Shown here in pieces: positions 9,095-18,600 of a stretch of 64,000 nt of DNA; within the stretch, counting starts at the first letter, position 1, and each line of letters starts with the position of its first letter. The translations under genes were made by a program, and so were the position numbers. Location: contig NC_053037.3 in assembly GCF_002575655.3 (NCBI RefSeq), positions 444,509,793-444,573,792 of the forward strand, written 5' to 3'. The notes below the pieces were generated by a model. The model did not search any database. It was not told where the DNA came from and saw nothing but the letters and a program-made list of their open reading frames with translations. This DNA comes from Aegilops tauschii subsp. strangulata (taxonomy: Eukaryota; Streptophyta; Magnoliopsida; Poales; Poaceae).

Positions 9095-10981
9095 CTACTC
9101 TCTGGTTTCCTGGGTATCGTAGTTCATCCACACTCCATCCTTGTCACAAGGGAAAGATTCTATGTTGCTACATCTGAATACCTCCAGGAAGGTCAGGTTT
9201 GGAAACATCTCATTCACCTGGGTCCATTCTAGTACCAAGTCATTCAAGAACTTCAAACGCAATATCTCAATGTTCCACTGCTCAGACATGCGCTTCTCTC
9301 CAAAAGTGCGCAGCATTCCTCCTGTGAAGTAGAGCCTGCGTAATCTCAACAGCCTACTCGGACTCAACCAAACCGGCATGTTCTCGCCAGGGAAGCAACG
9401 CAAGTCTAGCTTCTCAAGATGGGGAGGAAGGGATAACGAATTTAACAATGCCGTTGCTGCTGAATCTTGTTCATCCGCTCCTTTCTTTGACAGCAACACA
9501 GCCCATGTAATTGTCAGCACACAAAGGGCTTTGATGTTCTCAACTTCATGCAGTTCGTCTTCTGTCACTAGAACTTTGCTTCCAATATATATGCTTAGCT
9601 TCTTCAGCTTGCCCAGCCTGATCAGCTCCGCTACCTGACAATTGTACTTGCCTGTAGATCCACCAATGACAAACCCTTTCAGCACTTGGAGTTCAGTAAG
9701 CAAACCAATGCCCCTTGGCATGCCCTCCAAAAGGTAGCATTCTGAAACGTCCAGGTGGGTCAGCATCTGAAGAGACGTGATGCTCTCAGTAAGCCTCTCA
9801 AGGTTATGACAAGCATGGAGATCCAAGATCCTGAGATTTGAGAGTGCGCCGATTGAAGCAGGAAGCTCTGTGATACGGGAGATACCCCGCAGACAAAGAT
9901 ATTTCAATTGTTTGCATGACTGCAACCCTTCCAAATATTCCGTGCTGTCAACCTCAATATGGTGTCGGTACAAGTTATGCCACCGACCTAGTTGGAGAAC
10001 TTCGATCTTCCTCAAATCCAAGAACCAATTCTTGTCGAACTGGAGGTATTGCTCGCTCACATTGAATATTGCAAGAAGGTAATCTGGATTGGACTGATTT
10101 CTGAGTGATGCCGTTTCTGTTGCCTGAATATGTTCTCCAACTAGACAAGCACGGCGAGTACCTGAAAAGCCCCATGTTGCACTGCCATCGGAATCAAATT
10201 CAAAAAATCGTTCTTGCCTTGCAACGGTAATCAACATACGCCGAATCCAAGGATGCAACTTGCATTGGTTCACACTACAGTTACGTTTATGGCGTACATG
10301 TTCAATCATCTCTGCAGTGATCAACTTCTCAAAGCACTCCTTCCCAATATCTTCAGCTGTCTGACTTCTTGTGGCTTCTACTAACCCTTCACCAATCCAC
10401 CAATGGATCATGGCCCTCTTGCTAATAATGGAATTTTCTGGGAATACAGAGAAGCATAACAAGCACAGCTTCAGCTGAAGGTCAAGATTATAATAGCTGA
10501 GCTGCAAGCTAGATATCGTGGAGCTCTCAAGGATTTTCCTCTCAATCTCCAATTTTTTCCATTGCTCTGAAGCATTTGCGGACAGCAATTTCGATGGTAA
10601 AGATGATGATAACAACACAGGAGCTGCTGACTTGATCAAAGGAACATGGAGAGGAAATTTCAAGCGGTCTTTTAAGTTGGACATTTCAGTGTTCACGATC
10701 TGAAGCTTAGAATGTACAAATTGCTGCTGGGTATCTTCTTCTATGATGTCATCTAAATGCCGAGCTATTCCTCCAAAGTCATTGATAATCTCACTTTCCC
10801 ATCTAGACACCCGCTTTAGTACATCTTCCATGTCACGTGCTTCTCTCTCGATATTTTCAAACAGAAGTTTGATCTCTGAAGGTAAACTATCCCCATCCAG
10901 TGTCAACGAATGAACTCGTGCTTTCGATAACTGCATGAGAAAGGGGGACACAACTTCCTCCAAAGTCCTTTCGTGTGACAT
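9095..10981 (-). CDS. CC-winged helix-LRR protein lacking the NB-ARC core, 628 aa
   Basis: Single exon from ATG at 10981 to TAG at 9095. Residues 1-110 are helical and coiled-coil-like (FENIEREARDMEDVLKRV, then an EDVID-region equivalent HLDDIIEE). There is no P-loop, kinase-2 or GLPL motif. After a short linker (110-138) the protein resumes at SEQWKKLEIERKILESS and then the winged-helix signature LQLSYYNLDLQLKLCLLCFS...PENSIISKRAMIHWWIGEGL. LRRs follow from about residue 330 to the end (for example LRILDLHACHNLERLTESI and LTHLDVSECYLLEGMPRGI). The winged helix and LRRs recall the RPP13-like 4/ZAR1 type of CNL (from memory). The frame is open throughout, which argues against random decay. It converges with the CC-NB gene at 7144-8319. 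Confidence 0.85.
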   Translation of the reverse strand: MSHERTLEEVVSPFLMQLSKARVHSLTLDGDSLPSEIKLLFENIEREARDMEDVLKRVSRWESEIINDFGGIARHLDDIIEEDTQQQFVHSKLQIVNTEMSNLKDRLKFPLHVPLIKSAAPVLLSSSLPSKLLSANASEQWKKLEIERKILESSTISSLQLSYYNLDLQLKLCLLCFSVFPENSIISKRAMIHWWIGEGLVEATRSQTAEDIGKECFEKLITAEMIEHVRHKRNCSVNQCKLHPWIRRMLITVARQERFFEFDSDGSATWGFSGTRRACLVGEHIQATETASLRNQSNPDYLLAIFNVSEQYLQFDKNWFLDLRKIEVLQLGRWHNLYRHHIEVDSTEYLEGLQSCKQLKYLCLRGISRITELPASIGALSNLRILDLHACHNLERLTESITSLQMLTHLDVSECYLLEGMPRGIGLLTELQVLKGFVIGGSTGKYNCQVAELIRLGKLKKLSIYIGSKVLVTEDELHEVENIKALCVLTITWAVLLSKKGADEQDSAATALLNSLSLPPHLEKLDLRCFPGENMPVWLSPSRLLRLRRLYFTGGMLRTFGEKRMSEQWNIEILRLKFLNDLVLEWTQVNEMFPNLTFLEVFRCSNIESFPCDKDGVWMNYDTQETRE

Positions 10982-11251
10982 CTTTTTTGGTCAATGAACT
11001 GAAACTCTGAAGAGAAACAGACATAAGAATTAACGACAGACACGCACAGATATGATGTTTCAATAGTGCTTATAGTCACAAACATAGCAAACTGTGTTCT
11101 CCGGCCGATGATCTACGGTGTTTCTTTGAAACCAAATGACAGCTCCCCTGTCACTTCATGAAAAGAAAAAAAAACCGTAGGGCAAAAGGAGAAAATTATA
11201 CTGACACTCTGTTCGTAAGACAAGTGCATTGTAGCCAGCTTGTATATCATA
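10982..11251. other. Upstream region of the CC-WHD-LRR gene
   Basis: AT-rich. On the minus strand 'ttctcttcag' near 11010 could be a 3' splice site of a leader intron. No clear TATA box was identified. Confidence 0.3.
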
Positions 11252-11332
11252 CTCCCTCCATCCCATAATATAAGAACGTTTTTGACACTACACTAGTGTC
11301 AAAAACGTTCTTATATTATGGGACGGAGGGAG
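11252..11332. mobile_element. Stowaway MITE, Athos-like, 81 bp
   Basis: A nearly perfect palindrome with CTCCCTCC ends, flanked by TA on both sides (11250-11251 and 11333-11334), the target duplication of Tc1/mariner Stowaway elements. Length and sequence match the Triticeae Athos family as I recall it. It lies about 270 bases upstream of the CC-WHD-LRR start codon. Only one arm mismatch near the outer end is seen, so it is probably young. Confidence 0.92.
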
Positions 11333-11334
11333 TA

Positions 11335-12540
11335 GCATTCTCTGCTCTGCTGCCTTTACTTTGGTGGTTCGGTAAGATCAAAAAACACAATGAAGTTTTC
11401 CAGGAATTAATTTGACATAGGGCGCCGCTAACTTGGTTCAATGAATTGATTAATCAGGTGTAGTCTCAGGCGAAATGAATCAAAATGCCCAAGTGTCGCT
11501 CGGATCTTCAAATCAGATGTGATTTGATTTTATTTATTTCTGGAATAAGAAAACTAGATGTGAAAGTTTGCGGTGTACTAACTTGCTAATTGCAATTCAG
11601 AAGAAAAACATACTACGTACTTGCTTACTAAAGAGCATGGATGCCATCACTGAACCGGATTCGCTAGGGCACATTTTTTTGATCAAAAGTGGTTTCCCCA
11701 TTTTTATTGTAAACGGGGCACACAGCCCAGGCCGACAGTTTTTCGCTAGGGCACATCTATCCAGTTCGTAAAAACATGCCAGGCCATGGAGCATAGCGAG
11801 CGTCTACTCCGTCACTAGGCAACCGTGAAACAGTATTAGGAATAGAAATTTGAACTCTAGATGCGGAGCTCTTACTCTTTCCGCTACAACAGGTAAAGGG
11901 GAATAAAAGGGGGAAATCCAGGCCGGCGAAGAAAAGGGAAATTACCCGAAAATACAGAAGGCGGCGGCGGTAGTCAGTCGATACCTCGTGTCTTTACAGC
12001 GCCGCCAGTCTCAGGTCCTGTATATTTTCACGAGCTCGGCGAGACGATGATCCTGCTCTGCTCTGCATCTGTATTGCTCTTCGCGGAGACAACGGGGCAA
12101 AGCTGAGATTTAGGTCACTTCGTTTTTTAGTCGCTAGTTTGCTGCTTGGTATAAAAAACTGATATTTAAGATATTTGGATCCAAAAAATATGCTCCAGCA
12201 AATGATGGTGATGTAATTTTTTTTGAGCAACTGATATTTTGCCCCCAAGTATTTGGGGCACTCCACCCGGTTGTTGAAAAAACCAACGCATGCGCGCAGC
12301 CTATATGCATGTAAACGCGGTATAAGGGGAAAGCAAGGGTTTGTGGGGTCATTTCTGCTGCGGCCGAACACAAACCGTATTTGGATCCGTAAAATTGAAA
12401 ACAAATCATTCGCGGGCGAAATTAAAAAACACATAGCATATTCATAGTTTGATCATGGGTACATAGAGCAATCATCACTACATATACTACAATACAATGC
12501 TACACCGTCGTACCCTATAACTAAGCAAAAGCAAAATCTG
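11335..12540. other. Intergenic with possible Harbinger-related sequence
   Basis: No gene was recognised. The text around 12135-12310 ('gatatttaagatatttgg', 'atgctccagcaaatgatgg', 'gcactccacccgg') resembles the outer part of Triticeae PIF-Harbinger or related elements, but I could not match it to a partner terminus. Confidence 0.3.
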
Positions 12541-12589
12541 AGCTCACCGGATCTCTCCGGGTGCGGCGGCGACCCTGCGGCGGCGGCGT

Positions 12590-13116
12590 TCACTCGTCGG
12601 AGTCGGAAGACACAAGATCGATGTATTTCTTGTCTTGCTCCTCATGCTCACGGCGCCATGCGCCCAGCTTCTCGTGGAGCTCGCGGTCGGCGGCGAGCGC
12701 CTGCTCGAAGAGGAGGTCCCTGAGCTCATCGTCCCGCCGGCGACGTGTATCCTCCTCCTGCTGTTCACGCGCAGTGCGCTCGGTGAGCGCCGCCTCGAAG
12801 GCGTCCGCGTCGGGCCCGACGAGGTAGTCCTCCGACCCGATGACGCCGCGGTCGCGCGAGCGCTCCTCCCCAGGCTCGATCTTGACGGCGGGGAGGTCAT
12901 CGGACTCCCTCTCCCTCTTCACCGCAGCAGCCCCGCGCTGGAGCGCCTCGCATAGTGGAGGTCATACTCCTCCGTCTCACGGCAGAGGAGGGAGTCCGGC
13001 ACCGGCAGCCCATACTTGGTGTACCGCTTGGCCGCGCGCTTGCGCGCCGCGTCGGAGATGACGCATCGTTTATGCTCCGGGTCGTCGTCGCCACTGCACC
13101 AGCCAGAGCTCCACAT
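12590..13116 (-). pseudogene. Decayed transposon-borne gene with Arg/Glu-rich coiled region and acidic end
   Basis: From ATG at 13116 the frame reads MWSSGWCSGDDDPEHKRCVI... to a stop at 12919. The downstream frame (12922-12590), entered by a one-base shift near 12950, reads ESDDLPAVKIEPGEE..., a Glu/Arg-rich helical block, and ends in DLVSSDSDE. Together these would be one protein of about 175 residues. The pattern (SUMO-site-like VKIEPGE, coiled Arg/Glu block, acidic Ser/Asp tail) resembles the gene carried by the Harbinger element at 24900-41188, though it is not identical. Function unknown. Either a broken copy or a gene with an unrecognised small intron. Confidence 0.45.
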
Positions 13117-13339
13117 TGTCGCGGATTGGGGGGGAACGGCTGATTTCTCACCGGCGACGAGAAATGGAGTGGGAAATGGGTGAGACGCGGCGGCGGGGAG
13201 ATAGGGTTTCGGCCCGTATCCGGATGGCAAACCTGTAGATATACTGCATTGGGGGTGGCAATTTGCAGGCCACCATAAAAAAAATTACGGGCTGGGCGAA
13301 TATACGGGCTCTGGCCTGGCCCAAAAAAGGGTCAAACCC

Positions 13340-13397
13340 GTGTAGTCGCTGGATTTTTACCGTTTGCGCGTTTATACGGGGTCTGCTAGAGTTGCTG
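13340..13397. mobile_element. Possible PIF-Harbinger terminus
   Basis: The text 'tatacggggtctgctagagt' followed by 'tgctg' and TTA at 13398-13400 resembles Harbinger inverted ends with a TTA target. The partner end was not found to the left, so this is tentative. Confidence 0.35.
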
Positions 13398-13410
13398 TTA
13401 CCACCCTACC

Positions 13411-15130
13411 TGTTGGGGAACGCAGTATTTCAAAAAAAATTCTACGATCACGCAAGATCTATCTAGGAGATGCATAGCAACGAGAGGGAAGAGTGTGTCC
13501 ACGTACCCTCGTAGACCGAAAGCGGAAGCATTTAGTAACGCGGTTGGTGTAGTCGAACGTCTTCACGATCCGACCGATCCAAGTACCGAACGTAGGGCAC
13601 CTCCGTGTTCAGCACACGTTCAAATCGATGACGTCCCTCGAGCTCTTGATCCAGTTGAGGACGAGGGAGAGTTTCGTCAGCACGACGGCGTGGTGACGGT
13701 GATGATGAAGTTACCGGTGCAGGGCTTCGGCTAAGCACTACGACGATATGACCGCGGTGTGTAACTGTGGAGGGAGGCACCGCACACGGCTAAGACAAAT
13801 CTTGAGTCCCTTTGGGGTGCTCCCCTCCCCCGTATATAAAGGAGGGAGGGAGGAGGCGGCCGGCCTAGGGGGCGCGCCAAGCATAGGGAGTCCCAAGTCC
13901 TAGTAGGATTCCCTTTCCTATTCGGAGTAGGAAAGAAGGAAAAAGAGGGAGAGGGAGAAGGAAAGGGGGGCCGCGCCCCCACCCCTAGTCCAATTCGGTT
14001 TGGGTAGGGGGGAGGCGCACGCCACCTCTTGGCCCTTCTCCACTCTCTCCACTAAAGCCCAATAAGGCCCATTACTTCTCCCGGTGAATTCCCGTAACTC
14101 CTCGGTACTCCGAAAAATACCCGAATCACTCGGAACCTTTCCGATGTCTGAATATAGCCTTCCAATATATGAATCTTTACCTCTCGACCATTTCGAGACT
14201 CCTCGTCATGTCCGTGATCTCATCCGGGACTCCGAACAAACTTCGGTCATCAAATCACATAACTCATAATACAAATCGTCATCGAACGTTAAGCGTGCGG
14301 ACCCTACGAGTTCGAGAACTATGTAGACATGACCGAGACATATCTCCTGTCAATAACCAATAGAGGAACCTGGATGCTCATATTGGATCCTACATATTCT
14401 ACGAAGATCTTTATCGGTCAAACCGCATAACAACATATGTCATTCCCTTTGTCATCGGTATGTTGCTTGCCCGAGATTCGATCGTCGGTATCATCATACC
14501 TAGTTCAATCTCGTTACCGGCAAGTCTCTTTACTTGTTTCGTAATGCATCATCCCGCAACTAACTCATTAGTCACATTTCTTGCAAGGCTTATAGTGATG
14601 TGCATTACCGAGAGGGCCCAGAGATACCTCTCCGATACACGGAGTGACAAATCCTAATCTCGATCTATGCCAACCCAACAAACACCTTCGAAGACACCTG
14701 TAGAGCATCTTTATAATCACCCAGTTATGTTGTGACGTTTGATAGCACACAAGGTGTTCCTCTGGTGTTCGTAAGTTGCATAATCTCATAGTCAGAGGAA
14801 CATGTATAAGTCATGATGAAAGCAATAGCAATAAAACTAAACGATCATTATGCTAAGCTAACGGATGGGTCTTGTCAATCACATCACTCCTAATGATGTG
14901 GCCCCGTTCATCAAATGACAACACATGTCTATGGTCAGGAAACTTAACCATCTTTGATTTAACGAGCCAGTCTAGTAGAGGCATACTAGGGACACTTTGT
15001 TTTGTCTATGTATTCACACATGTATCAAGTTTCCGGTTAATACAATTCTAGCATGAATAATAAATATTTATCATGATATAAGGAAATAAAATAATAACTT
15101 TATAATTGCCTCTAGGGCATATTTCCTTCA
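13411..15130 (-). mobile_element. Solo LTR of an Angela/BARE-like Copia, 1720 bp
   Basis: The minus strand begins TGAAGGAAATATGCCCTAGA at 15130 and ends in CCCCAACA at 13411, the terminal texts of this Copia group. A perfect five-base target duplication CTACC flanks it (13406-13410 and 15131-15135). No internal domain is present on either side, so it is a solo LTR formed by LTR-LTR recombination. It contains a minus-strand TATATA around 13834-13839. It landed in the 5' region of the decayed gene that continues at 15136. Confidence 0.93.
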
Positions 15131-15135
15131 CTACC

Positions 15136-15929
15136 CGCCTCTCCCCTACCTCTGTCGCCGGCGGGATCTCGCTGTTCCACGCCACCGCCACTATCATGAG
15201 TCTGGCGTTCGCCCCCAGCTTAGCCGCCACTTTGTCGTCCAATCCCTATCTGCATCTCAAACCAAACCCTAGCCACTTCAGTACACCCACCCCCAATCCA
15301 CCTCTACGCTCCTCTGTGGAGATCTCCGACCTTCTCAGGCATTGCAGGCAGCGGATCTGACTCTGAGATCTTCGAATCCGTCGACGGAACCTTGTATAAT
15401 GCGAGGACGAGGAGGAGTTGGCCGTCCGGCGGGCTCTCCGCCTGTCTTTGGAGGAAATCCCAACTCCGCAGTCGGAGTCGCTCCGGTGGGAATCCATTCC
15501 GTCCATGCAAATGACGCTTGGATCCGGCAGCCTCGGCTGCTCGAGGAGCGTGACCGCGCGACCATTAGGTGGAGGTATCGCGATGCTAGATCGGACATCC
15601 CCGGGCTGGCGACACAACCCCTGCGATGGTGCCTTGTCGCCACGGCATTGGGCTCCGAGTCGGAGGTCAACACCGACATGTGGCACAACCCAACCTCTGC
15701 GAAGGATCGGCATGCCCGACGCGCGAGGAACAGGGTGCAACAAGTCACCGAAGCCCTAGAGGCCAAGACCGCGGAGGCAGAGTCGCACATCGTCTTGGAC
15801 ATGAACAAGGAAGCCCTCCGTGCCCGCATCTAGAGAAGCGGCAATGAAGGATGACCCTCCCCCGCCGCCGCCACAACGCAGCAAAATCGGGGCAGTCCGT
15901 GCCATGGTCGAACTGCCCCAAAAGAGTTG
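15136..15929 (+). pseudogene. Decayed uncharacterised grass gene, possibly transposon-borne
   Basis: High-GC coding-like DNA with three frames that must be joined: an early frame with SDSEIFESVDGTLYN near 15357-15400, a second with EELAVRRALRLSLEEIPTPQ near 15411-15475, and a third from about 15500 with LLEERDRATIRWRYRDARSD and ARRARNRVQQVTEALEAKTA to a stop at 15831-15833. A further shift gives PPPPPPQRSKIGAVRAMVEL and a stop near 15929. At least three frameshifts make it non-functional. I recognise the pattern as a repeated grass gene of unknown role. It abuts the LRR pseudogene fragment directly. Confidence 0.5.
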
Positions 15930-16207
15930 AAGGAGGAGTCCGGCATCCGGGGGGTGACTTCTATTGCATGCTTGCCATCTCTAGTTGGGTGCGTCGGACT
16001 TCAACAACTCATACTACAGGATTGCCCATGTCTTGAATCTCAGAAAACTACAGAAACAAATGACAAGTCCTGCAATGCAATTTTTGTTAAGTTCCCTTAT
16101 GGAGTTTCAAAAACAGGTGCGGTAAGGAACGTACAAATAGGGGTAAGTATGGAGGATCTAGTGGACTGGATTTGGTTGCCTGGCGGGCTGACTTTTGAGT
16201 TGTCTGA
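15927..16207 (+). pseudogene. NLR LRR pseudogene, segment 1 of 3
   Basis: The plus-strand frame reads LPSLVGCVGLQQLILQDCPC, a typical plant LRR, then continues to ELSD where the CACTA element interrupts it inside an Asp codon. Removing the CACTA and one TGA copy joins codon for codon to segment 2 at 24169. The 5' part of the gene (coiled coil, NB-ARC, earlier LRRs) is absent: upstream sequence is unrelated. Style of LRR recalls At4g27190-like CNLs, different from the genes at 7-11 kb. Confidence 0.75.
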
Positions 16208-16224
16208 CACTAGTAGAAAAAGGG

Positions 16225-16420
16225 CCTATTGTCCCGGTTGGTAAGGGCCTTTTGTTCCGGTTTTTGAACCGGGACTAAAGGGTCGTTACTAATGCCCTAA
16301 CCCTTTAGTCCCGGTTCTTACACGAACTGGGACAGATGGGCCTCCACGTGGCCGGTGCGGCGAGCCCAGGCAGGAGGGCCTTTGGTCCTGGTTGGTGGCA
16401 CTAACCGGGACCAATAGGCA
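16225..16420. repeat. CACTA left subterminal repeats
   Basis: Repeated motifs of the form 'gtcccggttnnt' and 'aaccgggac' in both orientations. In En/Spm elements such repeats bind the element-encoded DNA-binding protein. Confidence 0.75.
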
Positions 16421-16732
16421 TCCACGCGTCAGCATTTCAGGGGCTGGGGTTTTGTTTTTTTAAGGGGAGGGGGGTTTGGGGAGTTAATTTAGGTGTTTCA
16501 TATATTGTGTTAGCTAGCTAATTAATAGAGAGAAGTGTCCTCTCTTATCCCCGTGCTTGGTCGACGCTACGTACTATATACGTATAGAGAGGACTAGACA
16601 TATGCATACAGAGAGAAGTGATATCGACCACCTCTCCTTCTCCGATAGATTGGTCGAACAACAAGTTCTCGTATATCTATCCGACACTACTGGCTACATA
16701 TATACAATAATTATCTCTTACAATATAATCTC

Positions 16733-17710
16733 CTAGTTATATACGAAGTCAAGGTCCACATGGTATTCTCCGTCTTCAGCGATCGCGTGGTCAAGGAAGA
16801 ATGCCACCAATTCCTCTTGAATTGCTCGCATACGATCTGGTGCTAGGAGTTCATCCCGCTTCCGAAACATCTAATTTGAAGAAGGGGGTCAATACATATA
16901 TATATGAATAAATGAAACTCAACACAAATGATGGTAATAAAATAAAATTGTGAATATTATTGCTTACGCACTTCATATTGTTCGTCAGAGTAGCCCCACT
17001 CACAGGTCGTGTAGCGGATGGGCTCACAAACGTAGTATCCACAGTAATTATTCCCGGGTTCCTGCCACAACCACTTTACAAGAAATAGAGGTCAATCAAA
17101 CTGATAAGCAAGCATGCTAAATGGTATTGATGAAACTAGCACTTGAATCACTAGGAGATGCGCGGAACATGCTACTATAGTACTTACTTTCGGGTGTTTA
17201 AATTGCAGCTTCTTCGGCAGTCCCAGAGCTTTTTTGGTGAATTTTCTCCAAACCCTGACAGACAAAGAAAACAATTACTTGATATCAGGAAATGAACAAA
17301 GTTGCTGATATCGTGGATAATGATCGATTTAACTTACTTCTCGAGCATTTGAGTCATGTCCGCATAGTCCTAGGGATCTTTTCGTCTCGAGTCTAAGACG
17401 GTTACTACTCCCTGCTCAAGCTTAATCTCTAGGAGAATATAGTGGAAGCTGCGCACGCATGCATAAGTCATCAATTACATTACTATAAACTGGACTAATA
17501 AGGGAAACCGAATATGCACAAGACAGTAACACTCACTTGAATTTGTAAGGAAAGAGTATTATATCTTTGTTTTTATTTATTACCAACGATCGTAGCAAGT
17601 TGGCCTCGGTATTTTCGGCATGATATTTAACCTCAGTTGCATCTATGAGATTTGTGTTAATGAACCCAATATCACCGATTTGTCTTTTCTTCAATTCGGC
17701 GATTTTCAAT
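16733..17710 (-). pseudogene. CACTA-borne ULP1/C48-type cysteine protease, decayed
   Basis: Five exon-like blocks can be read right to left: about 17704-17536 (ELKKRQIGDIGFINTNLIDA... ILFPYKF), 17455-17338 (FHYILLEIKLEQGVVTVLDS), 17258-17190 (VWRKFTKKALGLPKKLQFKH), 17068-16972 (QEPGNNYCGYYVCEPIRYTT, with the catalytic-type Cys of ULP1 proteases) and 16870-16733 (MFRKRDELLAPDRMRAIQEE, stop at 16733-16735). Plausible splice sites separate them. ULP1 domains are common passengers of plant CACTA and Mutator elements and would cleave SUMO-like modifiers. A TAG at 17370-17372 interrupts the second block. The N-terminal part is unclear and may include the Pro/Arg-rich region at 17.98-18.36 kb. Confidence 0.7.
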
Positions 17711-17974
17711 ATGCATAATATAGTGAGGATAATTATAAATACATGCAATGAAAGAGCTGACCTATATAGAGAGACTTAATGATAGAAGTAATACTACTTA
17801 CAGACATATGAAAAAAAAAAGTTTCTATACAAAAGTGCACAATTTTTATGAACAAATTACAACATCTAAATTAACTACACATCTAAATAAATATTACTAC
17901 ACATCTGAAATTTTCCTAATCTTAAAACTAAACTAAACATAAACTAAAATAATCTAAAAAACATGTAAAAACAT

Positions 17975-18360
17975 CTAAGTGCACCGCGCAGGGGCGGAGG
18001 GCCACGGCGGAGGGGCCGGTGCCGGCGCCGGCGGGGCGGGGCGCAGGGGCGCGGGACAGGGGAGGGGCGCGGGAGCAGGCTGGTGCTCACAGGGGGCGGC
18101 GGGGCACGGTGGAGCAGGGGCGACGGCGACGGCAGAGGGCGGCGACGGCGACTCGGAGGAGCAGGGGCGTCGGGGCAGAGGGCAAAAGCGGCGGCGACGA
18201 CGACGTTGAGCAGCCTGACGGCGTCGGTGGCGGCGGCGACGGCGACGTCGAGCAGCCCGACGGCGTCGGTGGCGGCGGCGACGGCAACGTGAAGCAGGGG
18301 CGTCGGGCGGCAACGGCGAGGAGGAGCAGGGGCGTCGGGGGGTGAAGAAGTGATGGATTT
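17975..18360 (-). repeat. GC-rich leader/first-exon region with a 42-bp tandem repeat
   Basis: A strongly GC-rich island in an AT-rich element. A 42-base unit beginning 'gagcagcc(t/c)gacggcgtcgg' occurs at 18208 and 18250. On the minus strand the frames are Pro/Arg/Ser-rich and differ in all three phases, so coding is doubtful. Position just downstream of a TATA box (18385-18390, minus) suggests the leader or first exon of the ULP1-type gene. Confidence 0.5.
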
Positions 18361-18384
18361 GGTCGAAACTGCTAAGTGTTTGCT

Positions 18385-18390
18385 TATATA
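18385..18390 (-). promoter_or_regulatory. TATA box of the second CACTA gene
   Basis: The minus strand reads TATATA next to 'agcaaacacttagcag', directly inside an array of subterminal-type repeats (18395-18600) and upstream of the GC-rich leader. Confidence 0.55.
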
Positions 18391-18394
18391 CAAA

Positions 18395-18600
18395 GAGCAT
18401 TGGTACCGGTTGGTGGCACCAACCGGGACCAATCCTACCTTTAGTCCCGGTTGGTGCCACCAACCGGGACCAAAGGCCGTCCCGGTTGGTGGCACCAACC
18501 GGGACTAAAGGGGGGGCATTGGTCCCGGTTGGTGCCACCAACCGGCACCAAAGGCACCCTTTAGTCCCGGTTGTTGCCACCAACCGGGACGGAAAGCCTT
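18395..18600. repeat. Internal array of CACTA subterminal-type repeats
   Basis: At least six head-to-head motifs 'cccggttggtg(g/c)caccaaccggga' occur here, 2.2 kb inside the left end. They are more regular palindromes than the terminal ones. They sit immediately upstream of the TATA box of the ULP1-type gene. Confidence 0.8.

Noticed and set aside
18395..18600. Regular palindromic repeats suggestive of a CRISPR array
   Set aside because: Plant CACTA subterminal motifs in both orientations without unique equal-length spacers; CRISPR is not expected in a nuclear plant genome.
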